Source of the DNA: Akkermansia muciniphila
Lineage (GTDB): Bacteria; Verrucomicrobiota; Verrucomicrobiia; Limisphaerales; UBA9464
Assembly: GCA_945900455.1 (NCBI GenBank)
Contig: CAMDJH010000017.1
Coordinates: 1 to 42,884, forward strand
Direction: 5' to 3'
Length of the DNA stretch: 42,884 nt
Shown: piece by piece, positions 1-8,107 of the stretch
Position numbering within the stretch: the stretch's first letter is position 1
Layout of the letters: every line of letters begins with the position of its first letter
Program-made: the position numbers and the translations under genes
The notes under the pieces: generated by a model
Seen by the model: the letters and a program-made list of their open reading frames with translations, nothing else
Databases searched by the model: none
Told to the model about the DNA's origin: nothing

Positions 1-11
1 GAACGAGAACG

Positions 12-41
12 CCCCCGCAAAGCCAATCGGTTTTGCGGGGG
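12..41. repeat. Perfect 10-bp inverted repeat (hairpin)
   Basis: Bases 12-21 (CCCCCGCAAA) are exactly complementary to 32-41 (TTTGCGGGGG) with a 10-base loop. Neither side is followed by a T run, so this is not a classical intrinsic terminator. It could be a REP-like palindrome or the terminator of a gene outside the window. The stem is certain; its role is unknown. Confidence 0.6.
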
Positions 42-147
42 TCACTTCCTCCACGGCTGATCACGATACGCGAGGTACTCCGCCGCCTTTCCCTCACACT
101 TCCTGATCAAATCCCCACATCCAACTCCCGCTTTTCGTGGCCAGGCT

Positions 148-250
148 CATTGCTCGGCCATTCTTGGGGAGGGATGTTGGCACTCTCGTATGCAGGGACC
201 TATCCAGATCACGTCCGGGGCGTTGTGACGCTCGCTTCTGGCCCGATTGC
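148..250 (+). pseudogene. Alpha/beta-hydrolase fragment
   Basis: A short open stretch encodes GHSWGGMLALSYAGTYPDHV, which matches the nucleophile-elbow region (GxSxGG) of alpha/beta hydrolases of the proline iminopeptidase type, followed by VRGVVTLASGP. Only about 35 family-like residues are present: the cap, the catalytic Asp and the His are absent, and the sequence before base 148 does not look like a hydrolase N-terminus. It runs directly into the left end of a RAYT remnant at 253, so insertion of that element may have ended it. I read it as a gene relic, not an expressed enzyme. Confidence 0.55.
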
Positions 251-252
251 GG

Positions 253-432
253 AAAAAGTGACAGGTTCAATTGAATTCGATGCAGGCACTTTGGACCGTG
301 GCGGTTTACATTGCTGATTTGAATCCGGTGAGCGCGGGATGGGTGAAGAGTTGTCGATACGGTCAGTGCACCAAGTCGGGATTTGAAGCTCCCGTATCCA
401 ATGCGCGGAGGGTGGCCACAAAGGCCGGGTAA
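253..432 (+). mobile_element. Internally deleted RAYT transposase element
   Basis: Bases 253-267 (AAAAAGTGACAGGTT) are identical to 5818-5832, just upstream of the intact transposase gene in this window, and similarity continues patchily to a shared GGTTTACAT. From 307 the frame encodes YIADLNPVSAGWVKSCRYG, matching the C-terminal part of the intact protein (AAYIDLNPVRAGLVK), and reaches a TAA at 430. The start, the HUH motif and the catalytic tyrosine are missing. This copy therefore joins the element's left flank to the end of its gene with the middle removed. It cannot encode an active transposase but could be a non-autonomous derivative. Confidence 0.7.
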
Positions 433-473
433 GGGGTCACTTAAATTCCACGGGGTCAAGAGGCCTGAGTTTA

Positions 474-2009
474 TCAGGGCCGATATTTTTCCGCCTTAAC
501 GACAGGTTGATTCGTTACCGGCAACGTAACCCCGGCGGCGAGCATCACCTTTTGCACGGCAATGATCGTCTCGGCGGATGGCTTGAAGTTCCCGGGGCGA
601 TGGCCTTCCGCGATGGCCAACGGCGTCCACCCATACTTGTTCTTCCGGTTCCAGATCTCGACCTTCGAGCCCTTGTCCGCGAGGAACTGCACCACCTTCG
701 GCAGGTTCTTGAGAGCCGCGGCGTGCATGGCGGTTTCGCCGTTCGCATCGACCGCGTTCACGTCGGCGCGGAGCTTCACTAAGAGTTCCGCCGCCTGGAG
801 CACTTCCGGCTCGTCGCCCGCGACCTCGTTGGCCGCATCGGACCCGACGTGGATCCCGCAGGCGACCATGAGCGGCGTGCACTTGTCGGCGTTGGGGATC
901 GAGGGGTCCGCGCCCAGTTCGAGCAGCAGTTTCATGTAGGCGACATCCGCTGTCGCAGACGCCATGAGGAAAGGTGTTGCGCCCTTCTTGTTGAACTGGC
1001 CCGCACCGCCCTTGCCGTTGGCGAGCGGCGCGTTCACATCCGCGCCGTGCTTCACCAATTCCCTGATGAATTGCAGGCTGTTGAGCCGTCCCAACTCGGC
1101 CGGAGGCGGGGCTCCGTAGTCCTCGCCGCGCGGCGGCTTGCGGACCCACGTCATCACATGCAGCGGGCTGAAGCCGGACCGTTGATCGTTGGGATCCGCG
1201 CCGGCATCCAGTAACGCGAGCCCGAGTTCGTAATGACCGTTCTCGATGGCGAGGATCAGCGCACTCGTTCCGTTGACCGGCCCTTTGCCCGACGGTTTTC
1301 GCGGCTGCATCGCCTCGTTCACGTCGGCTCCGGCCTTCAACAAGACGCGAACCACCTCAGTCCGGCCGCCGCGCGCGGCGAAGAACAGCGGCGTGAATCC
1401 GGAGTGGGGCAACGCCGTGCGAAACTCGGCGCCCGCCTTGAGCAACATCGCCACCACTTCCGAATGGCCATCCGCCGCCGCCCACATCAGCGCGGTCTGA
1501 CCACGTCGCTCCTTGGCATCGACGATCGCGCCGCGCGCGAGCAACGCCGTCACCGGTCCCGGTTTGCCGGTGCGTGCGGCAGTCATCAGGACGGTCTCGC
1601 CGCCGCGAACGGTGGTGTTCGGATCGGCGCCGCGTTCGAGGATGAGTTCGACCATCGCCGTGCTCCCGTTCTGGCAGGCGAGCGTGAGGGGCGTGACGCC
1701 GAAGCGGTTCGTCACCCCCACGCGGGCGTCGGCGAGCAACTTGGCGGTTTCGAGATCGTCACGGTGGGCCGCCCAATGCAGTGCGGTCATGCCGTCGGCC
1801 TGAGCCGCGTTTACGTCGGCGCGTTGGTCGAGGAGAGTGCGGAGAGTGGCGCGGTCGGATTTCTCGGCGGCGTCGGCCAGACGGGAGTCGGCGGCGAGCG
1901 ACTTCGGGGCGAGGGTACCCAGGAGAAGGATCAATCCGCAGATGCACGCACCCGGCACCCAGGCTCGGGTGACCCGCCACCGCTTCTGCTCCGACGTTGA
2001 AGCGTCCAT
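474..2009 (-). CDS. Secreted ankyrin-repeat protein
   Basis: The protein has about 511 residues. A basic N-terminus and a hydrophobic stretch (GACICGLILLLGTLAP) ending near AADSRLADAAE form a Sec-type signal. The rest is ankyrin repeats, roughly nine, recognisable by G-TALHWAA, G-TPLTLACQNGS, GQTALMWAAADGH, GFTPLFFAARGG and GETAMHAAALK, each closing with GADPN or GADVN. Ankyrin repeats bind proteins and there is no catalytic domain. The start used is ATG at 2009; a TTG at 2015 is possible. Either overlaps or abuts the TGA of the DUF1552 gene (2012-2014), so translation is probably coupled. It is the last gene of a three-gene operon, and I infer a periplasmic scaffold for the two exported upstream proteins. 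Confidence 0.88.
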   Translation of the reverse strand: MDASTSEQKRWRVTRAWVPGACICGLILLLGTLAPKSLAADSRLADAAEKSDRATLRTLLDQRADVNAAQADGMTALHWAAHRDDLETAKLLADARVGVTNRFGVTPLTLACQNGSTAMVELILERGADPNTTVRGGETVLMTAARTGKPGPVTALLARGAIVDAKERRGQTALMWAAADGHSEVVAMLLKAGAEFRTALPHSGFTPLFFAARGGRTEVVRVLLKAGADVNEAMQPRKPSGKGPVNGTSALILAIENGHYELGLALLDAGADPNDQRSGFSPLHVMTWVRKPPRGEDYGAPPPAELGRLNSLQFIRELVKHGADVNAPLANGKGGAGQFNKKGATPFLMASATADVAYMKLLLELGADPSIPNADKCTPLMVACGIHVGSDAANEVAGDEPEVLQAAELLVKLRADVNAVDANGETAMHAAALKNLPKVVQFLADKGSKVEIWNRKNKYGWTPLAIAEGHRPGNFKPSAETIIAVQKVMLAAGVTLPVTNQPVVKAEKYRP

Positions 2010-2011
2010 CG

Positions 2012-3355
2012 TCAAATCCCCAGCGGCTCGAACAACCTTTCCACCTTTCCGTTGCTGTCAGCGAAGGAGTCGAGGTGGACGCCGACCTTGTCGAGCAGTG
2101 TCAGGTGGAGATTGGCTAACGGCGTGGGCTTCGAATACTTGATGTGGCGGCCGCCCTTCATTCCGCCCGACGCACCCCCGGCGACGATGATTGGGAGGTT
2201 CGTGTGGTCATGGACGTTCGGATTGCCGATGCCGCTGCCGTAGAGATAGAGCGAATGATCGAGCAACGTGCCGTTCCCTTCCGGAATGGCCTTCAGCTTC
2301 GCGAGGAACTCGGCGAAGAGGGAGACGTGGAACTGGTTGATCTTCGACATGCGCTCGATCTTCGCGGGATCATTGCCGTGGTGTGAGAGCGGGTGGTGCG
2401 GATCGGACACGCCGATCTCGGGATAGGTACGGTTGCTGGTTTCGCGGGCGAGCTGGAACGTGATCACGCGTGTGACATCGCCCTGGAGAGCCAGCACCTG
2501 GAGATCGAACATCAGCCGCGCATGGTCGGCATACGCGGCGGGCACGCCGACGGGACGCTCGAGATCCGGCAGTGGGTTGTCCTTGGTGTCGGCCTCGGCT
2601 TTCTGGATGCGCCGTTCGACTTCGCGGACCGTCTCGAGGTATTGGGAGAGCTTGGCGCGGTCGGCGGGGCCGAGCTCGCGTTTCAACCGGGAAAGATCGT
2701 CGGTGAACGAGTCGAGCAGGCTGGCCCTTTTTTTCAGTGCGGCGCGGCGTTCGGCGCGGTTGCCACCTTCACCGAACAGGCTCTCGAAGACGATCCGTGG
2801 ATGCGCCTCCGCCGGGAGCGGCGTCGTGGGCGACGACCACGAGAGGTTGTTCTGATAGGCGCAGGCGTAGCCGTTGTCGCACTGGCCGACAACCTGGAGG
2901 TGGTCCATTGCGAGTTCGATCGACGGTAGTTGGGTCCCCTGACCGATACGTTGGGCGGCGATCTGATCGACGGTCGTTCCCAAATAGTAGTCCGTGCTCT
3001 CCGTCAGTTTCGCCTTGGCGGCGCTGAGGAAGGCGGAGTTGGAAGTGGCGTGGCTGCCGGGGTACGCGTTCTGAAGTTCCAGGTTTGAAATGATCGAGAC
3101 TTTGTCGCGCACCGGCGCGAGTGAGCGGAGGATGGGCGACAACTCGTCGAGTGTGTCGCCGGGCGGCGTCCAGCGCGAATTGTCGCAGCCCATCGGCATG
3201 AAGACGAAGCCGAGCCGGCGCACGGGCTGGGCGGCCGTCTGGGCCGACGGTGTCGCGGCGGGCACCATCGATTCGAGCAGCGGCAGGGCCATCGTGGCCC
3301 CCACTCCGCGCAGAAACGTCCGGCGTGGCATGAACTTCTTCGTGATGAAACTCAT
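2012..3355 (-). CDS. DUF1552 family exported protein
   Basis: The 447-residue protein opens with MPRRTFLRGVGATMALPLLE after a short leader, a twin-arginine-like export signal with an RRTFLRG core. The body matches the DUF1552 family of planctomycetes and Verrucomicrobia: RRLGFVFMPMGCD near the N-terminus, HATSNSAFLSAA, a central ARETSNRTYPEIGVSDPHH, and LYLYGSGIGNPNVHDHTNLP followed by IIVAGGA near the C-terminus. The layout resembles DUF1501 proteins, which have an alkaline-phosphatase-like fold, but I know of no demonstrated reaction. It begins inside the end of the DUF1592 gene (ATGA-type overlap at 3352-3355) and ends inside the start of the ankyrin gene, so all three should be translated together. 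Confidence 0.92.
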   Translation of the reverse strand: MSFITKKFMPRRTFLRGVGATMALPLLESMVPAATPSAQTAAQPVRRLGFVFMPMGCDNSRWTPPGDTLDELSPILRSLAPVRDKVSIISNLELQNAYPGSHATSNSAFLSAAKAKLTESTDYYLGTTVDQIAAQRIGQGTQLPSIELAMDHLQVVGQCDNGYACAYQNNLSWSSPTTPLPAEAHPRIVFESLFGEGGNRAERRAALKKRASLLDSFTDDLSRLKRELGPADRAKLSQYLETVREVERRIQKAEADTKDNPLPDLERPVGVPAAYADHARLMFDLQVLALQGDVTRVITFQLARETSNRTYPEIGVSDPHHPLSHHGNDPAKIERMSKINQFHVSLFAEFLAKLKAIPEGNGTLLDHSLYLYGSGIGNPNVHDHTNLPIIVAGGASGGMKGGRHIKYSKPTPLANLHLTLLDKVGVHLDSFADSNGKVERLFEPLGI

Positions 3356-5781
3356 AGTGTTTTCCTCATGTTGAACGGCGTGCTATTGACGATTCCAAGG
3401 ATGACCGCTGAGAGGCGATTCCCGTCGCCTTGGGCGTCGCGGACGATTTTGCGGACGGCCGGCGCATCGTACTCCTCGATCCCGCGGCCCAGCGCGAACG
3501 TGAGCAGTTTTTCGGTCATGGTACCGACGAAGAGCTCCGGATGCTTCAGCAGTCCGGCTTCCAATCCGGCGACGCCGGTAAACGTGCTGCCATCTGGAAA
3601 TCCGCCGCTGGCATCGACCGGTGCGCCGTCTTCCGACACGCGCCACCGTCCGATGGCATCGAAGTTCTCGAGCGAAAAACCGACCGGATCCATCAGGTTA
3701 TGGCAGCTCGCGCAGGCGGCGTTGGCGCGGTGTTCCGCCAACCGCGCCCGCATCGGCAGCGCGTCGGAGAGGGAGTTCTCCTTCAGGTTGGGAACGTTGG
3801 CGGGCGGTGGTGGTGGTGGCGTTCCGAGAAGGTTGCCGAGGATCCAATTCCCGCGGATCACCGGCGACGTACGCGTGGCGTAGGACGTGACCGTGAGGAC
3901 ACTTCCTTGCCGCAGCAAACCGCCGCGCTGGCTGCCGGGTGCGAGTGCCACGCGGCGGAACTGGCTGCCGTAGACGTTGGGAATCCCGTAGTGCTTCGCG
4001 AGCCGCTCGTTGAGGAACGTGCGATCCGCCTTAAGCAGATCGAGGACGTTGCGGTCTTCCCGCAGGAGCGCTTCGAAGTGGAGTTCCGTTTCGCGGCGGA
4101 AGGCTTCGCGCAGGTTGTCGTCGAAGTCGGGGAAGAGCCGGAGATCCGGCGTAAAGGAATCCAGGTTCCGCAGATGGAGCCATTGCGCGGCGAAGTTCCC
4201 GACCAGACTGCTGGCTCGCGAGTCGGCCAACATCCGGCGCACCTGTTTCTCCAGCACGTTGGGTCGATGCAGTTCACCGCGTTCGGCAGTGGCGAGAAGT
4301 TCCTCGTCGGGAAGGCTGCTCCAAAGGAAGAACGAAAGGCGCGATGCCAGCGCGACGTCACTGATCCGATAGGCCGTTGCCGGCACCGCCCCGGCGGGAT
4401 CACGCTCGATCCGGAAGAGGAATTCGGGACTGACGAGCACCGAGCTCAGGGCGGAACCGACGCCCGCCTCAAAACCATTTTCGGCCTTGGCCTGGCGGTA
4501 GAACTCCATTGGCTTGGCTAGATCGGCGCCGGTGATGGGCCGCCGGTAGGCCTTCCGCACGAAGGCCGACAGGATGCGTTCGGCGCAGCCATTTTCTTCG
4601 GCGGGCTTCGTGGGATAGCACACGAAGATCTTCCGCCGGCTCAACGTGTCGCCGGCTTCCTTGGACTCGTACGGACCGGTGATGGAGACCTGGTAGATCG
4701 CAGGCGAGAGCCGCGGATGCCGGTGCATGTTGTAGCGCGCCTGGTAAGGCTCGCGTTTGGTCTCAACCAGCGAAGACGGATTCTTGAGGAACGTCACGCC
4801 GACGTCATGGGCACCGGCCTTCACGGACAGGCGGGCCTTCAGATGCGCGTCCACCTTTTCGAAGTCCCGGTCGACCTTGGGTGGCGCCACCTCGAATCGC
4901 GCGGCTGTCGCACGGTCGAGCACGACTTCGAGCTTATGGGTTTCGTGGAGGCCTTCGACCACTTCATTGCGGTCGCGCGTCAAGCGGATCTGGACCTCAT
5001 ACTCGCCATCCCGGGGAAACGTGTGGCGGATCAACGTTCCCCCGCGCGTGCCAAGTGGGAGGCCTTCAACGTGCTCCTCCTGCGTGCGGTCCGGCTTGAG
5101 GCGAAAGGTGTCGCCGTTCGGTTTGTTCATCGGTGCGCCCACGGCGAGGCGGCTGATCTTTTCGGCGGCGGAGATATAGCGGTTCAGCAGCGCCGGCGAG
5201 AGGTCGCCGACGGTCACGTTGTCGAAGCCGTGGCTCGCGTCGTCCTTCGGCAGCAACACCGCCGCGTCGATCTCGATGCCGAGCAGATCGCGGATCGCGT
5301 TCTGATATTCCGTTCGGTTGAGCCGGCGAAACGTGTCCGTGCGGCCGGGGTTTGGGTTCTTCGCCGCCGCCTTGTCGAGCGACGAACCGAGCGTGGCCAC
5401 GAGACTCTCGAAGCCCTCCTCCGACGGTCGGTCCTTGCCGACGGGCGGCATCTGGCGCGCCGCGAGTTTGCGGACGACGCGTTCCCACTCGGCGGAATGC
5501 GGCTGGAGATCGTCCTTGAGGATCGCGTCCTTGAGGATCGTTCCGAGATCAAAGTTGCCCTTCTTGACCTCGCCATCGTGGCAATCGAGGCAATACTGGC
5601 CGACGGCGGATATCACCGGCTCTGGAATCGGAGTCGAAGCCGATGAGGCCGCGAGCGAGACCGTCGCCGAGACGCACGCTCCGGCCAACCGAGCGAGGGC
5701 CGCGGAAGGCCAGCTTCGACCATTGGGGATGGGCCGCGTCACAGTGTCGTGGAGGATGGCTCTCCTGGAGCAATGGAACAA
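3352..5781 (-). CDS. Large exported DUF1587/1592/1588/1585 haem protein
   Basis: The reading frame is 809 residues. Domains in order are a cytochrome-like PSCyt1 segment with CLDCHDG (about residue 68), DUF1587 (FRRLNRTEYQNAIRDLLG), a DUF1595-like region, DUF1592 (FVRKAYRRPITGADL), DUF1588 (RGGLLRQGSVL, then a proline run before ANVPNL, and a second haem motif CASCH) and DUF1585 at the C-terminus (LLTFALGRGIEEYD). Two CxxCH motifs imply covalent haem, hence a periplasmic or outer-membrane protein. The frame opens at a TTG (5781); a GTG at 5742 would give a cleaner signal peptide (SWPSAALARLAGACVSAT) and may be the true start. It is the first gene of the operon with DUF1552 and ankyrin proteins. 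The family is hallmark Planctomycetes/Verrucomicrobia; its substrate is unknown. Confidence 0.92.
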   Translation of the reverse strand: MFHCSRRAILHDTVTRPIPNGRSWPSAALARLAGACVSATVSLAASSASTPIPEPVISAVGQYCLDCHDGEVKKGNFDLGTILKDAILKDDLQPHSAEWERVVRKLAARQMPPVGKDRPSEEGFESLVATLGSSLDKAAAKNPNPGRTDTFRRLNRTEYQNAIRDLLGIEIDAAVLLPKDDASHGFDNVTVGDLSPALLNRYISAAEKISRLAVGAPMNKPNGDTFRLKPDRTQEEHVEGLPLGTRGGTLIRHTFPRDGEYEVQIRLTRDRNEVVEGLHETHKLEVVLDRATAARFEVAPPKVDRDFEKVDAHLKARLSVKAGAHDVGVTFLKNPSSLVETKREPYQARYNMHRHPRLSPAIYQVSITGPYESKEAGDTLSRRKIFVCYPTKPAEENGCAERILSAFVRKAYRRPITGADLAKPMEFYRQAKAENGFEAGVGSALSSVLVSPEFLFRIERDPAGAVPATAYRISDVALASRLSFFLWSSLPDEELLATAERGELHRPNVLEKQVRRMLADSRASSLVGNFAAQWLHLRNLDSFTPDLRLFPDFDDNLREAFRRETELHFEALLREDRNVLDLLKADRTFLNERLAKHYGIPNVYGSQFRRVALAPGSQRGGLLRQGSVLTVTSYATRTSPVIRGNWILGNLLGTPPPPPPANVPNLKENSLSDALPMRARLAEHRANAACASCHNLMDPVGFSLENFDAIGRWRVSEDGAPVDASGGFPDGSTFTGVAGLEAGLLKHPELFVGTMTEKLLTFALGRGIEEYDAPAVRKIVRDAQGDGNRLSAVILGIVNSTPFNMRKTL

Positions 5782-5817
5782 GAGCTAAGCCGCGCCCGTT
5801 CCTCACATTCCCGAAAG

Positions 5818-5832
5818 AAAAAGTGACAGGTT
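5818..5832 (+). repeat. Left-end motif of the RAYT element
   Basis: The 15 bases AAAAAGTGACAGGTT occur again, unchanged, at 253-267 beside the deleted copy. Their position 67 bases before the transposase start suggests they mark the element's left border or part of its promoter. No inverted repeat was seen here. Confidence 0.55.
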
Positions 5833-5899
5833 TAATATAGTTGACTTTCGAGCTTCGGTTTGGCGTGGTTTACATCGAAATGTTTTGGAGAGAGGCATT

Positions 5900-6868
5900 A
5901 TGAGAATGGCACGGATCAAAATCGAAGGGGCGACCGCAGTCTATCATTGCATCTCACGGGTCGTCGGAGGGCAGATGCTCCTGGATGATCTGGGCAAGGA
6001 AAAGCTGGTTGGACTCCTCGGGAAATTGGCCGAATTCTGCGGCGTTGAGGTGATCACGTACTGCATGATGTCCAATCACTTCCATCTGCTCTTGCGGATA
6101 CCGGTTCGGGTGGAGCTTTCCGATGAGCAACTCCTGGCCAAAATGGCGGCGTTCTATGGAAAGAAGGGAAACCTGACGGTGTTGGCGCAGGAAAGTCTGA
6201 AGCTGCGGGGAAAGATTGATTTGGATATTCGAGATTCGGTGATGGGTCGGATGGGGGACGTGTCCGCCTTCATGAAGGAGTTCAAACAGCGCTTTAGCCG
6301 ATGGTACAACAAGACAACGGGACGGTTTGGAACGTTGTGGGCGGAGCGGTTTACGAGCGTATTGGTGGAAGACTCACGGAGCGCCGTTCGAACGGTGGCG
6401 GCCTACATTGATTTGAATCCGGTGCGAGCGGGACTGGTGAAGGATCCCAAGGACTATCGATTCTGTGGGTATGCGGCGGCGTTGAACGGAGTGGCAGCAA
6501 TGCGCCAGGGGTTGCTGAGTTTTTTGGTGGAAACGAATTGGGCGATGGGCGCCGCGGAATACCGGATGTTGTTGTTTGTGACGGGGGGTTCGGCGAATCG
6601 CGGTGACAAGGTGGTGTTGGATCCCGAGGCGATTAGGGCGGAACTGGCGCGTGGAGGAGAGCTTGGGCTGGGTCAGGTGTTACGGCTGCGAGTGCGGCAT
6701 TTGACGGACGGCGTGATTCTGGGATCGAAGGATTTTGTGAATGAAATGTTCATTCGACATCGAGATCGCTTTGGGGCGAGGCGCAAGGACGGGGCACGAC
6801 CGATACGGGGAGTCCCGCTACCGGGCATTAGCGTGATGCGAGACCTGCGAGTGAATGCGATCGGTTGA
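5900..6868 (+). CDS. REP-associated tyrosine transposase (RAYT, Y1/IS200-like)
   Basis: The 322-residue protein belongs to the Y1 transposase family, which cleaves and joins single-stranded DNA through a tyrosine. It begins MRMARIKIEGATAVYHCISR, the usual RAYT N-terminus. The metal-binding HUH motif is NHFHLLL (His60 and His62). The catalytic tyrosine is probably Tyr136 in FSRWYNKTTGRFGTLW, and YIDLNPVRAGLV follows. ATG at 5900 is chosen over a TTG at 5885 because GGAGAGA lies at a good distance before it. The frame is full length and intact, so this copy may be active. It lies between two operons that run away from and towards it, and shares its left flank with the relic at 253-432. Confidence 0.93.
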   Translation: MRMARIKIEGATAVYHCISRVVGGQMLLDDLGKEKLVGLLGKLAEFCGVEVITYCMMSNHFHLLLRIPVRVELSDEQLLAKMAAFYGKKGNLTVLAQESLKLRGKIDLDIRDSVMGRMGDVSAFMKEFKQRFSRWYNKTTGRFGTLWAERFTSVLVEDSRSAVRTVAAYIDLNPVRAGLVKDPKDYRFCGYAAALNGVAAMRQGLLSFLVETNWAMGAAEYRMLLFVTGGSANRGDKVVLDPEAIRAELARGGELGLGQVLRLRVRHLTDGVILGSKDFVNEMFIRHRDRFGARRKDGARPIRGVPLPGISVMRDLRVNAIG

Positions 6869-6982
6869 TGTTTAAATATCGATGCTCATACTCACTTCGT
6901 CCCTCGACCGAGCGGATTCCATACCCGTCGAAATCCAACATCTTCAAAATCCTTAACGTCTGGGCAGTGTCACCGACGGGCA

Positions 6983-8092
6983 TTAACTCGCGATCGCGAG
7001 GGGGCGGTTTCCGGCGCGTGCGGAATCATAGCAGGCGTTCATCACGAGTTGGGTCTTATAGGCAATGTCGGACCACTCGGAATTCAACTTTCCCGAACGG
7101 ACCTGTGCAGTGAAGTTGCGGAACAGGTTCGTCTCCTGAGCGGTGGCGTGGCTGTTGCTGTGCTCCGGCACGACCACCGAGCGACGGTTCTCCACCATGC
7201 GAAACTCGCAGCCGCTGACCTTGAACGCCGCGTTGCTGACGTGAAACGAAACTTCTTTTCCATAGAATGGAAGGACGAAGTCGTCCAGGCGCAGAATTCC
7301 TTTGTCGCCGCTCACCACGGCCCATTGCTCATTGTGCGTGAGAAAGGAGCCATAAAATCCGGCGGAAACACCGCCGTCGTAAAGCAACTCGCCGGAAAAT
7401 CCCGTTGGGATGGCAGTGCCCCCCGCTCCGGTTCCGAATTCACTGAGAATGCGTCCGGTCACCTGCCGTGGCAGTTGACCTTTCATGGCGACCAGTGCGA
7501 AACGGATGCAGTACCAACCGAGGTCGCCGAGGCACCCATGGGGTTCGAGCGCACTGTCGACACGGATATTCCCTTTGAAAAACTCGGGTGGCGCAAAGAA
7601 ACAGAATGCGGACGTGATGCGCTTGATTTGGCCCACGCTGGACGAGTCATCGAGAACTTTTCGGATTTCCTGAAGGCGGAGGCTGTGCATGAACATGACA
7701 CCATCGAGGAATTGCACCGAGTTCATGCGACAGGCGTCGAGCATCTCCCGCAGGTCGGCGACGCTCGTGGCACAGGGCTTTTCGCAGACGACGTGTTTGC
7801 CCGCGGCTGCCGCGCGGATCACCCATTGCTTACGAAGGCCGGTGGGCAAGGGAATGTAGACCGCGTCGATCTGCTTTGATCCCAGCAATTCTTCATAACT
7901 GCCGAAGGCAACGGGGGGGGGGGCCATCGGCACCTCGGCCTGGCATTCGGCAATGAATTGTCGGCTGCGGTCGAGTTGGCGACTGGCGACGGCCGCCACG
8001 GTGCCGTTGCCGGAGTTGTGGATGGCCTTCCAGTTTTTCCGAGCGATGTTTGCAGTACCCAGGATTCCCCAGCGAAGTTTATTTGGTGTCAT
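6983..8092 (-). CDS. Gfo/Idh/MocA family oxidoreductase
   Basis: The protein has 369 residues. The N-terminal Rossmann fold opens with LRWGILGTANIARKNW, a GxxGxA-type dinucleotide loop, and continues to EKPCATS, which carries the family's catalytic-region lysine (EKP). The C-terminal alpha/beta domain contains GDLGWYCIRFAL and a terminal LVMNACYDSARAG. Members oxidise or reduce sugars and cyclitols with NAD(P); the substrate cannot be read here. No signal peptide is seen, so it is likely cytoplasmic. It starts 15 bases after the DUF1501 stop and closes the PSD1 operon. Residues 57-60 (APPP) are encoded by 11 consecutive C on the coding strand (7913-7923), a slippage-prone tract. Confidence 0.92.
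   Translation of the reverse strand: MTPNKLRWGILGTANIARKNWKAIHNSGNGTVAAVASRQLDRSRQFIAECQAEVPMAPPPVAFGSYEELLGSKQIDAVYIPLPTGLRKQWVIRAAAAGKHVVCEKPCATSVADLREMLDACRMNSVQFLDGVMFMHSLRLQEIRKVLDDSSSVGQIKRITSAFCFFAPPEFFKGNIRVDSALEPHGCLGDLGWYCIRFALVAMKGQLPRQVTGRILSEFGTGAGGTAIPTGFSGELLYDGGVSAGFYGSFLTHNEQWAVVSGDKGILRLDDFVLPFYGKEVSFHVSNAAFKVSGCEFRMVENRRSVVVPEHSNSHATAQETNLFRNFTAQVRSGKLNSEWSDIAYKTQLVMNACYDSARAGNRPLAIAS
7913..7923. repeat. 11-base G/C homopolymer inside a coding region
   Basis: Eleven consecutive G on the plus strand (C on the coding strand) lie at codons 57-60 of the Gfo/Idh/MocA gene. The gene is in frame at this length. Loss or gain of one base would truncate the protein within the Rossmann domain. 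Confidence 0.85.
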
Positions 8093-8107
8093 GGTGAGAG
8101 ATGCGGA

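Noticed and set aside
3801-3826. GGT/GGC repeat (proline run) as a phase-variable microsatellite
   Set aside because: A proline run at this place is typical of DUF1588 proteins, and the repeat is trinucleotide, so slippage would not break the frame.
3430-4521. 363-residue plus-strand open frame opposite the DUF1592 gene
   Set aside because: GC-rich shadow frame with no recognisable domain.
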